64,000 bases of DNA from Candidatus Odyssella thessalonicensis L13 (GTDB taxonomy: Bacteria > Pseudomonadota > Alphaproteobacteria > Paracaedibacterales > Paracaedibacteraceae). The notes under the pieces are model-generated. The model was not told the origin of the DNA and ran no database searches. It saw nothing but the letters and a program-made list of their open reading frames with translations. The translations under genes and the position numbers were made by a program. Location: assembly GCF_000190415.1 (NCBI RefSeq), contig NZ_AEWF01000003.1, positions 1 to 64,000 on the forward strand, read 5' to 3'. This document shows, one piece after another, positions 37,327-46,100 of this stretch (within the stretch, counting starts at the first letter, position 1; each line of letters begins with the position of its first letter).

Positions 37327-37968
37327 CTAAGGGTTCGGAATAGTAAGGGTTTTAACATCGACCAGCTTAACATCCGGTGCATACTGACGCATCAACTGGT
37401 GAATTCTATCCCAATCTGTATGCTCATTAATATACTCATGGGAGTCCTTCTCATCTAGATCGCTTATTGCCATGCTTTGTTGATAAGAAATTTTGATCCC
37501 ACAAACGTCTAAAATACCAAGCTGCGCTTTTACTCTCATAAAGTAGCTAGAAGATTGTGTGAGTACTCTATACAAGTCTGCTAATACGGCTGCATCTTTT
37601 GTATTATCATAGTAACCATACCAGATTCCAAAAGCGATGCCTCGTGTTAGGTCAGTTCTATTTTCATCATGCCAGATCTTGTAAGCTTCATCTCTGAAGC
37701 CTCGATCAAAGATCTTATGAGGGTACCCTAAAGATTTAATAGCTTCCTCTTGGAGATGATCCCACGGGTAATCTAAATAAGCCCAGATATCGTCGGTGAA
37801 TTGATAATAGTCCTCTCGCCCAGCATCTGCAATTGCTCTACCTACTTTGATTTCCAATTTCTCAGGCAAGCATCCTTCATCATTTCTAGGTGTTTTCTTA
37901 GCTTCTTCAAAGATCTGCTTGATCTCCTCAAAAGTCATTATATAATCAAAATCTTCTTCATCCACCAT
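37327..37968 (-). CDS. Lone immunity-type protein H (helical, HEAT-like)
   Basis: 213 residues, acidic, mostly helical (MTFEEIKQIFEEAKKT, EKLEIKVGRAIADAGREDYY, EEAIKSLGY, HENRTDLTRGIAFGIWYGYY). The arrangement resembles HEAT-like immunity proteins seen next to polymorphic toxins. No toxin tip lies upstream (38 kb holds another immunity gene), so it is an orphan that may keep protection against a lost or foreign toxin. Confidence 0.55.
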   Translation of the reverse strand: MVDEEDFDYIMTFEEIKQIFEEAKKTPRNDEGCLPEKLEIKVGRAIADAGREDYYQFTDDIWAYLDYPWDHLQEEAIKSLGYPHKIFDRGFRDEAYKIWHDENRTDLTRGIAFGIWYGYYDNTKDAAVLADLYRVLTQSSSYFMRVKAQLGILDVCGIKISYQQSMAISDLDEKDSHEYINEHTDWDRIHQLMRQYAPDVKLVDVKTLTIPNP

Positions 37969-38093
37969 TGGGCTTACCTATATTTTTTTCATATATATCT
38001 AATAGTTTACTTGTGTCCTTAATACTTTCATCCAGGAGATTCCTTAGACAAATAGGGAATAACACAGCTGATAGAGTTACTTAAGAAATTGCC

Positions 38094-38363
38094 TTAGTTT
38101 ATTTCTATAAAAGCATCATTATTGATATAGAATTTTATTGCCCGTATATAATCGCTCTCAGAGTAATTCTCTTTTTGTTCCTTCAAGTTAAGTATGATAT
38201 CCTCAAGCTCATAAACTGACACTATTATCTTATTGTCACTTTGAAGATCCTGACCAATATCACATTCAGCATCGGGGCTCAAATCTTTATAGTTTGATGC
38301 AATTGAAATATCATCTAACTCATTTAATTCTGAAAGTTTGCTAATCACATCCCTTAATTTCAT
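38094..38363 (-). CDS. Lone immunity-type protein I
   Basis: 89 residues from ATG 38363 (MKLRDVISKLSELNELDDIS...PDAECDIGQDL). It resembles small DUF7716-like proteins found among immunity genes, but I am not certain. Open frame upstream of the ATG (VSRYFVDDLITVGRRAGLAK) is a relic of the delivery protein also present at 26.2 kb, fused in frame by chance or recombination. No matching toxin remains. Confidence 0.5.
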   Translation of the reverse strand: MKLRDVISKLSELNELDDISIASNYKDLSPDAECDIGQDLQSDNKIIVSVYELEDIILNLKEQKENYSESDYIRAIKFYINNDAFIEIN

Positions 38364-38564
38364 CTTTACCTCTTTCGCTAAACCGGCTCTTCTCCCTACT
38401 GTTATGAGATCATCCACAAAATACCGGCTAACTCACACTATGAACTAATCGGTCATCTTGATAAAATACAATATTACTCCTGTTCCCCAAACCCAGCACA
38501 CGACTTAAGCTTTCCACTTCATGCAGAACTTTTTAGAATATAGGAAATTCAAGCCTAAACAAGT

Positions 38565-39011
38565 TTACTGATACAGCGTATCAGAGAGGATTTTGTCTAA
38601 GAACTCTTCAAAATTATCCGCAAGTTTAGTTTTTTCAAAATCAGCGTCATGATCAGAGACCCATACTCTCCCCTCCGGATCAATACCAATAGGATTGCCG
38701 GCACCGTCATCAGAAATCACATACCAGCTCTCAATGCCTGGCCAATGACGATCTTCCTTATAAAACTTAGTTCTATCAATAACTGACCAGCAATCATCAG
38801 TCATTAGGAGTAACTTTCTTAAACCATGGATAATATACCCATCCATTATAGCTGCTCCGTATTTTTCTAAGAAATCTTTATATTCTTTAGAAAATTTACA
38901 GAGAAGCTGCGCCTCTGCTCTCATTATTTCATCCCTGCTACAAGGCCCTCCCTGTAAACCTTCTATCTCATTTAGGCTCTCGTCAAGCCTTTTAACTAAG
39001 TCTATATTCAT
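38565..39011 (-). CDS. SUKH (SMI1/KNR4) immunity protein J
   Basis: 148 residues with the SUKH core: CSRDEIMRAEAQLLCKFSKEYKDFLEKYGAA, then GIESWYVISDDGAGNPIGID, GRVWVSDHDAD and KLADNFEEFLDKIL. Overlaps toxin J by four bases and is its presumed partner. Confidence 0.82.
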   Translation of the reverse strand: MNIDLVKRLDESLNEIEGLQGGPCSRDEIMRAEAQLLCKFSKEYKDFLEKYGAAIMDGYIIHGLRKLLLMTDDCWSVIDRTKFYKEDRHWPGIESWYVISDDGAGNPIGIDPEGRVWVSDHDADFEKTKLADNFEEFLDKILSDTLYQ

Positions 39012-39388
39012 TTAGGTTTATTCTCTCTTCTTAGCAATTCTGTTCTGGCTCTTTCTTTCCAATAATTCTTTCTTAAAGTATTATTCCATTCTTTACGTGC
39101 TTGCTCTTCTAAGCCAGCTCCTTTCCCTTTAGGATGCTGGATCTTATTATTATAGTCATGCAGATTTTCTGGAATTTCTACAATAAACCCATCAGCCGAG
39201 CGGTGAGAAAGCTGTTGATAGTGGTGACCATCTAACTTTTTACCATTGAGATCCTTTGCAGCTATACCTTTAGCAGCCATTATCTTTAGCTCAGCCTCAC
39301 TTAAATGGCTTAAATCTCTAACTGCTCTGAATTCTACACCATCATATAATACTCTACCAGGCCCCAAATATTCTAATGACAACTTCAT
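39008..39388 (-). CDS. Orphan toxin tip J, HNH/endonuclease-VII-like
   Basis: About 126 residues from ATG 39388; a TTG at 39430 would read through the relic pre-toxin in another frame and is unlikely. GPGRVLYDGVEFRAVRDLSH leads to KLDGHHYQQLSHRSADGFIV and NLHDYNNKIQHPKGKGAGL, then a basic helix. The HH pair and the later H-P-K-G-x-G match HNH/ENDO VII toxin tips found in CDI and Rhs proteins, so DNA cleavage is expected. The pre-toxin relic in the 357-bp repeat runs into it out of frame, so it cannot be delivered as it stands. Confidence 0.65.
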   Translation of the reverse strand: MKLSLEYLGPGRVLYDGVEFRAVRDLSHLSEAELKIMAAKGIAAKDLNGKKLDGHHYQQLSHRSADGFIVEIPENLHDYNNKIQHPKGKGAGLEEQARKEWNNTLRKNYWKERARTELLRRENKPK

Positions 39389-39739
39389 TACGGCGCTTGA
39401 TATAAAAGTAACCCTGAACAGCGGCTTCAAGTTCTTCCTCAGTTAAGTCGCGCTTCTCACTATTCCCAAGGAGAGCTGCTACTGCCTCTTTTTCTTCCTC
39501 TCTTAGATTATTCTCAAAAACTTCATCAGTGAAGAGTTGCAGCTGTTTTTGCAGGGAAGCAGGAAGAGGGTTTTAAGGGGAGAAATTATTCACCCCACTC
39601 TAACTTTATGAACGGAAAGGTTTGCTTAAACCTTTCAAGAATGTGGGGGTTCTTCTCAAGATTCTTAAGCGCTGTTTTTTCAGTACAGACATCACATGGG
39701 TCTTCTTTGGTATAAAGGCCACGTTTGTACGCTATGCCG
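39383..39739. repeat. 357-bp repeat, copy 2
   Basis: Partner of 31044-31400: immunity K 3' end plus pre-toxin relic. Equal length in both copies means no indel since duplication, although both sides are joined to different genes. Confidence 0.8.
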
Positions 39740-39990
39740 ATTAGTGCTCTATGTTCGCTATTACTAAGATTAGTATAGATATACTTTGAATGAGGTAGAG
39801 GTATTCTTCTGAATATGTCTCCCTCTTCATGAGAATCAATCAGATCATACATGAATGTAGGCAGATCAGAGTAAATCTTGATCTGCCTATATAACCACTC
39901 TATCAATTCAGGGAAATGAATTGTTCCAGAATATTTCGCATCCATTATAAATGATAGATTTTCATATAATGTTCTCAGATCAACTTTCAT
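39586..39990 (-). CDS. Putative immunity protein K
   Basis: 134 residues. Same layout as immunity E: related N-terminal half (SGTIHFPELIEWLYRQIKIYSDLPTF) and identical last 33 residues. Overlaps the WHH toxin fragment K by 11 bases. Specific for toxin K by position. Confidence 0.62.
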   Translation of the reverse strand: MKVDLRTLYENLSFIMDAKYSGTIHFPELIEWLYRQIKIYSDLPTFMYDLIDSHEEGDIFRRIPLPHSKYIYTNLSNSEHRALIGIAYKRGLYTKEDPCDVCTEKTALKNLEKNPHILERFKQTFPFIKLEWGE

Positions 39991-40228
39991 TCTTTTTCAC
40001 CATTTCTAATAAACTGATACTTCCCGTATGGTGCGTATTATTATGAGTACGTGTATTAACCAATTGCATTCTTCTTGCCTGCTGGTCGTGATGCCATGTC
40101 AACTCAGGAATTTTTGCCTTTCCCCCATTGATAGCTGATAATTGTTCTAGCGTAAATATGGACGCATCTATCTTTCCTACATTTATATCATTTCTTAATG
40201 CACGGTGTTGACAGACCGCAATATCTTT
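39980..40228 (-). pseudogene. Truncated WHH nuclease toxin tip K
   Basis: Minus-strand frame without start, opening after TGA 40229-40231. It reads RALRNDINVGKIDASIFTLE, GKAKIPELTWHHDQQARRMQLV and HHTGSISLLEMVKKNES, and stops at 39980. It is a paralogue of toxin tip E (shared FT-x-x-QL and LTWHHDQQARRMQLV). Upstream linker and delivery parts are gone; 40229 marks the right end of the orphan array. Confidence 0.6.
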
Positions 40229-40384
40229 TCAGTGGAAGTGGGTCATAATAAGAATAAAGCTCCCGATCAACGACTTGCTTTTTCTGCCGCCAAGGCTATT
40301 TGGCTGGAGGCGGCTCTACAGCTTCTTTGTGTCTAAAGTTGACAGTGCCTTTAGTTGCAATAAACAGCAAATAAGTGCAAACAT

Positions 40385-40420
40385 AAAAAAGCAGAGGATA
40401 ATAGCTTTCCTCTGTTTAAA
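40385..40420. terminator. Bidirectional Rho-independent terminator
   Basis: Stem CAGAGGA (40392-40398) / TCCTCTG (40408-40414) with a 9-base loop. On the minus strand it is followed by GCTTTTTT, on the plus strand by TTTAAAA. It ends the Sel1-repeat gene (stop at 40450) and would isolate the orphan array to its left from that transcript. Confidence 0.75.
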
Positions 40421-40449
40421 ACAAATATCGTTTCAATATATTTATAGAT

Positions 40450-42480
40450 TCATGAATTTAAGGATTTATAATAATGAAGACTTTTGTCTTTTCTTTCCAT
40501 CGCTTCGCTAATAGGTCCTTTAGGCTTGTCTTTGCTCTTAGAATTAGGGGTATCTTTAAGGAATAAACTTTTCGATTTTTCGACAGTTTCTAAGAATCTT
40601 TTAGCTTCTTTATAACCTAACTTTGCTGCTTGTTTAATAACAGTTAAGCCTTTCTTTTGATCCAAGGGCAAATGTTTTCCCTCATATAATTGAAGGCCAT
40701 AAAAGTACATTGCTTCTGTATCTAAACTTCTACAAGCATCCTCTAATAACTCTAAACCCTTATCAACATCTTTGTTTATTGGAAAAGGGAGATTGAGAAT
40801 GCCTAGATGATATTGTGCTAGGATACTTTTTGCTGAAGCGTCGCCCCCTTTAGCAGCTAGTGTAAGAAGTTTAAACCCTTTGAATATATCGAGAGGGATA
40901 ACTTTAGCTATAAGGCATAATTCCCCTAAGTGACGCTGAGCCTCAGGTAACCCGGCTTCTGCAGCCTGGTTTAGCAATCTTAAGCTTTCTTCAATATTTT
41001 TTTCAACATCCATACCATCAAAGTGCCTTATTGCAAGACTCAGCTGGGCACGAGCATGACCTTTATCTGCAGCCTTCTTATACCAATTGAGAGCAATAGT
41101 AGGATCTTGACTTCCAATGGCATCGGTATAAAAGTAGCAATTACCCATCAAGCGTAGAGCATCTATATCTTCTTGCTCAGCTAGAGCTTGAATGGCTTCA
41201 TAGATTTCTTCTGCATCGGCTACATGACCACGCATATAGAAAAGGCGAGCCACTTTTCTTTGAAAACTATGCTGTAAGTGCTCATCTTTTAACCAATCAA
41301 ACAATAATTGGTCAGCCTCTTTGGTATTATCTGGAAAGCGTAGAATACCTTTATATAGGAAAGCGCACATTTCCTCTTGAGCATTACTATCCCCTTTACC
41401 TGCATTTTCTAATAAGGTTAGATAGTTTCCTGGTAAAGACCACTCAGTTATATGTTTGCTAATGTTGGTTTCTCTTTTTTCTTGTTCCTCTTCTTTCATA
41501 GCTTCATAGAGATTATCGATTTCAGCTTCAAGCATCTCTATTTTTTCAATTCGCCGATGATACTCTGTCGCTACAATTTCGCTCACAATAGGCCCATTAT
41601 CCTCATAAACTGTATAGTTAATAAAATTTTCTTTTACTAGATTGGTAAGGTAAAGATAGTTCTCATTTAATTCATAGATTTTATCAAGAAGAGTGAGGAA
41701 AGTAATAAGTTTGGAGGACATGTGCCTTTCAACAAGGGGAAACATATAATAAAGTATTACTCCATACAGTGCATGCGGAGGAATCTTGCTCGATAATCTA
41801 TGAAATGCTGGAAAATTATGAATATACTTTTCAAAGGCGTCTAAACTTAGAAAATTACTCATGTATGCTATATAATCCTGTCGGCAAGCTTTGATTTTTT
41901 CTAAGTTTGCTTTAATCAACATAATAAAAGGATCATAAGCTTCTCTATTTTCCAGCTTTCTATTTCCTTTTAAGACATCGATAAAATCTTCTGCTAGGTT
42001 GTAGGGGAGATACTTATTTTCTAGGGTCTCTATTTTTGCTCTAATAGCTGCCATCACCATGAAATGTATTCCTACGAGCTTTTCTAAGCTGATAGTCCTT
42101 TGATAAGATGGCATTTTATTAATGGTATCCATATATGCTCTAAGATTGAGTAACCGTTTATAATGAGTCCCGTTAAAATTGGCGAGTACGCCACAAGTAA
42201 AAAACACTAGGGAGGATCCAAAGAGCAGCTTTATTATAGATAACTTATTCTTAGGAAGAAGCTTGATAATCAGAGCTCCCAGCACAGATAGGACAAAGAG
42301 AAGTGAGAATATTGCTTTAAATAATGGCATCCCTAAAAGCCAGATGCTTTTTTCAGGATTTACTAAATCTGAAGCGTAGAACTCATAATATTGAGTAAAT
42401 ATCATTCCTGAACCGAATAGAACTGACAGGATTAGCGTGAAGAGAAGCCAAAGGATTATTTTATAGATTTTTTTCAACAT
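40450..42480 (-). CDS. Membrane protein with Sel1-like repeats
   Basis: 676 residues. Three N-terminal membrane segments (about 8-28, 50-72, 82-104), a helical middle, and from about 370 on a series of Sel1/TPR-like repeats of about 36 residues (ALNWYKKAADKGHARAQLSL, SLRLLNQAAEAGLPEAQRHL, FKLLTLAAKGGDASAKSILA, LTVIKQAAKLGYKEAKRFL). Sel1 proteins act as adaptors and are frequent in amoeba-associated bacteria. It lies between the large toxin/immunity pair and the orphan array; link to the toxin system is only positional. GGAAAAGCT precedes ATG 42480. It has its own terminator. Confidence 0.8.
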   Translation of the reverse strand: MLKKIYKIILWLLFTLILSVLFGSGMIFTQYYEFYASDLVNPEKSIWLLGMPLFKAIFSLLFVLSVLGALIIKLLPKNKLSIIKLLFGSSLVFFTCGVLANFNGTHYKRLLNLRAYMDTINKMPSYQRTISLEKLVGIHFMVMAAIRAKIETLENKYLPYNLAEDFIDVLKGNRKLENREAYDPFIMLIKANLEKIKACRQDYIAYMSNFLSLDAFEKYIHNFPAFHRLSSKIPPHALYGVILYYMFPLVERHMSSKLITFLTLLDKIYELNENYLYLTNLVKENFINYTVYEDNGPIVSEIVATEYHRRIEKIEMLEAEIDNLYEAMKEEEQEKRETNISKHITEWSLPGNYLTLLENAGKGDSNAQEEMCAFLYKGILRFPDNTKEADQLLFDWLKDEHLQHSFQRKVARLFYMRGHVADAEEIYEAIQALAEQEDIDALRLMGNCYFYTDAIGSQDPTIALNWYKKAADKGHARAQLSLAIRHFDGMDVEKNIEESLRLLNQAAEAGLPEAQRHLGELCLIAKVIPLDIFKGFKLLTLAAKGGDASAKSILAQYHLGILNLPFPINKDVDKGLELLEDACRSLDTEAMYFYGLQLYEGKHLPLDQKKGLTVIKQAAKLGYKEAKRFLETVEKSKSLFLKDTPNSKSKDKPKGPISEAMERKDKSLHYYKSLNS

Positions 42481-42572
42481 AGCTTTTCCATTTGTTTTGT
42501 TTTCAATTATTGTGGTTGGCCTTGGGAATTCTTCATATCGTTAAGATGGCTTCTAATCTGGCTCTTTAATTA

Positions 42573-43118
42573 TCATTTTTTAGCATAATATGCTTCGATG
42601 ATAGGACCATAAAAACTTGGGTCTTCATAGTAAAGCCGCCATATAAATCTTTCAAATGAGTCTTCTATTTTTACCCCACAGTCACTCCAAACAGCATTCG
42701 GATTTTTGGAATTAAGTTTCATTACCATAAAACTTGAACCATCACCTATCTCAAAGAACGGCAAATCTCCTGGTTCTAAATCCTCATAGGTATCAGGTGA
42801 CATATAATACGGATCCTCCTCTGGGTGTTCAATAATGCCCTGCATATAGTCGACTGCTATGTGAGGGGGTAGTATCTCGTTTGAATTAGGGAAAATGGCG
42901 TCTTCTTGTTCGCCACTCTTTGTTGTCAAATGCCCGTATCCAATTGATAAATAAAAACTACGTAACTCAGAAGGAAAATTTCTTCCCAACTGCTCCTCAG
43001 CTCTTTGTATCTCTTCTAATGAGCAATCATAAAATATGTTATCTCTACCTATCCTAACTATAGATTTACCATAATTTTGCCAATTATATTTCTTTAAATA
43101 CTCATAGGTGTTATCCAT
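42573..43118 (-). CDS. SUKH (SMI1/KNR4) immunity protein of the large toxin
   Basis: 181 residues from ATG 43118, which has an AGAGAGG ribosome-binding site; a longer frame to 43226 is only overlap with the toxin gene. SUKH pattern: LEEIQRAEEQLGRNFPSELR, SFYLSIGYGHLTTKSGEQED, PGDLPFFEIGDGSSFMVMKL and IEDSFERFIWRLYYED. It begins 11 bp behind the stop of the 2020-residue toxin and should neutralise its HNH-type tip. Confidence 0.85.
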   Translation of the reverse strand: MDNTYEYLKKYNWQNYGKSIVRIGRDNIFYDCSLEEIQRAEEQLGRNFPSELRSFYLSIGYGHLTTKSGEQEDAIFPNSNEILPPHIAVDYMQGIIEHPEEDPYYMSPDTYEDLEPGDLPFFEIGDGSSFMVMKLNSKNPNAVWSDCGVKIEDSFERFIWRLYYEDPSFYGPIIEAYYAKK

Positions 43119-43129
43119 GTTTGCCTCTC

Positions 43130-46100
43130 TTATTGTGCCTGCTTCAATACTTCTTTTAGAGGAGACCCTGTACCATGGATTCCTCCTTGATGATCCCCCG
43201 CTTTGATTGGAACCCCATTCCACCAAGTATGGGGGCCACCTAACTCTTGAGGTATAATATGGTGAAATTGATGATCCACTTCTTCTACCATTCCAGTCCT
43301 CTTATTTTTTTGTGAAGATTTTAACCAATCTTGGTCGGTATTTTGGGTCCATTCTTGTTTTAGTTTTTTCTTCAACTCTGGATTTTTATAGGGCGCCTTA
43401 TGTTTCTTAGCAGCATCAGCACTCAACTTATTAAACTCATTATTACGTAAAGCTTCAGCCAAATGGTCCTTCTGCTCCTTAGTAAACTTAATTCCACTTC
43501 TTGTTTCCATATCGTGGATATAAGCTCGAACGTTTTTACTGAATTCAGTATGCAGCAAACCTTTCTGATCTGTCACTGAGGAATTAGATGTTCTTGATTG
43601 CTGCTGCTTCTCTGCATTCCTTAGCGACGTACTACTCTTACGAGTGCCACTACCCTGATTTACCCCAGCCAGATCCAACGCAGCCAGCCTGCTTCTGCTC
43701 GCAATTTTGCTAGCACCTCCCACTTTCATAGCCTTTGCCGCGGTGCCTGGCGTGACCATCTCAGCAACTAACATTATATAGTCAGCCGTTTCTTGAGCAA
43801 ACGTAGCATTTCCAGTGAGATCCCGTAGCCCTCGCCGGATGCTCGTGTTTGCGGACTGAGAAGCTTGACCCATCAGTTCTCCTGCTTTCGAGAAAGTCCC
43901 TCCGCTAACAAAGTCCACAGCCTTTGCCGCATACCCAAGAGTATCTAACCAATCTGCACCATGAGCTCTCAAGAAGGTCTTTACATTTCTTTCACCGTTT
44001 CTAAAACGGGCTTGGCCTTCATAAAGAAAGTCACGCGTATCGCTCATCATACGTCTAAACTTCTCAAAGCTTGCCTTTTGATCCCTTGGTGGGCTGTTTC
44101 CTTGAGAAGAACTTGAGCGAGGCTCGCGTGTCCGACTCCGGCCGCGCGGTTCCTCTTCGGCAATATGCCACATTAGATTCTGAAAGTTATTTTTATCCGT
44201 AAACTGCGTATCAATGTTCTCCGTTATGAAGGAGTCAGTCTCTTCTAAATCCTCGTAATCATTCTCGTCTACTGCTTTTTCTTTCCCTTTAGAGTGGCTT
44301 TTAGAAGTACTCGAGGAGGAGCGTCGGTCAGCATACTGCTCTTGCTCGAGTTCCTGGTTCTTATCACCCCATAAGTTCTCTTCCTCCTCTTCTTCTAATT
44401 GAGCCTCGACCATAGCGGCAAATAAGTCATCAGGGTCGTTACTCTGCAGAACTCCTTCATACACTTGAGTGGTGTTGAACGTCATAGCATTGATGGCGGC
44501 TTCTTGGGCCGCATGGATGTCGCCGCCTACTGCTTTGGCTGTGAGGACCGCGGCAATCTGGCCATAAGCTTTGATGCGGATCAGCTCGGTGCTCAAAAGC
44601 TCTTGCTTACGCTCAAAGTAACGCCTTGTTCCCGAACGCAGGCCTTCTTCGCCGAGCTGGGTTTCAATGCTGTTTATCGTCTTAGGCATCATTTGTTCAG
44701 CAACGATCTCGGCGGCAGCAGCTCGGGTGGCCGCTCCTAAGGCCGCATGCGTCACTTTATGGGAAACATAATTAAAGATGTCCGTCTTGCCGGCCTTGAG
44801 ATCAGCCTCAATCTGTTCCAAACGCTTGCCACCGATTTGGGCAGCGCCAAAGTGAGCCGCGGTATCAGTGACGAGATTGATGCCGGCTTCTTTCAACTGC
44901 TCACGCCAGTTGCCATAGACAAGGCCACTGGCCACAGTGTTGGCCATGCCCGTCTTCAGGCTTTCACAGAAGGCCTCTTGCAGTTGTTTTGTCCAACTCG
45001 CCGCCTCGGAGTCATGGTGTTCATCAACGTAGATGCGGATAACGTCATCACGGGCGTCCAGGAGCTTCATCCATTCATAGCCCGGTTGAGTGCTGTAATC
45101 CTTAAAACGGTGCCACTCCCTTGGCTTGCCTTTATCCACATCACCGTCGGCGCGGGAGTGCTTTTCTTGCACCAACTCGACAACGATGCCCTCTGGAGCG
45201 ATAAACTCGATACCGTCTTCCTCATTATAGAAGAACTGGCACGGCAGACGGGTTTCGTTATAGTCAAAGGTCTGGGACTGACATTGCCAAACGGCATCTT
45301 TGGAGCGCTTTTTGGTCTCAACACAGTCCACATTCAAAGCGGTCAGCAGCTTGATTACCCCTTCCGCTGTTTGCAACCGGATCTTACGGGCGCGGATAAT
45401 GCTGGCTTGTAAGGCAATCCCGTGGGCGGCATAGTACTCGACATCGTTTTCTTTGGTGACGGTGGTACAGCCTTGATTCTGGAGGGTGAAGTGCGTGGTC
45501 TGCACGTTTTTCTTACGCCCGATCCCGCTTCTCTTGCGGGTGACCGTGTGCTCACGCATCCAGTTTTGGATGGCGACTTCGACTAACACCCCGCCTGACC
45601 GTTTGGTTACCCCCTTTAAGGCTTGAGTTTGCAGCCCTTGCTCGAAAGCATTGCCGCCAGACGATAGATACACCTGACCTTCCGCCGCTTTGTGCTCATA
45701 AAAGCGATTAAAATCTTGTTGTTGAGCGTACGTCAGTAAGACATTGAAGTGATTGAGCCCCGTCTCGGTCGCTTCTTTAGGAGCAGCATAGCCCCCCTCA
45801 ACACCCGCTAAGGTATGCAATAGCGTAACAGGCTCGCCGTCAAAATCATCTTCATGGAGCAGCTCAAAGTCGCCCGATTCTGTCTTCACCATAATCCGCA
45901 GCTTTTGTCCCTGTAAGCGCGCTAACAGATCAAAGGCGGAGCTGGTACGGCGCCAGGTGCCGGTGCTGGCGTTATATTGATCCGGCAGATAGCCCATCAT
46001 TTCATTGGTGTCAAAATAACGATAAAGATAACGCTCATAAACCTCAGCATCCCGGGCAAAGGCCTGTAAGTCGTCCATAAAGCTGAGATACTTCTCGGCC

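Noticed and set aside
43119..43226. N-terminal extension of the SUKH immunity gene to 43226
   Set aside because: Overlaps the conserved nuclease end of the toxin; ATG 43118 has a proper AGAGAGG site and gives a normal SUKH start.
44747..45412. 221-codon plus-strand ORF
   Set aside because: Antisense shadow of the 2020-residue toxin, no ribosome-binding site and no recognisable domain.
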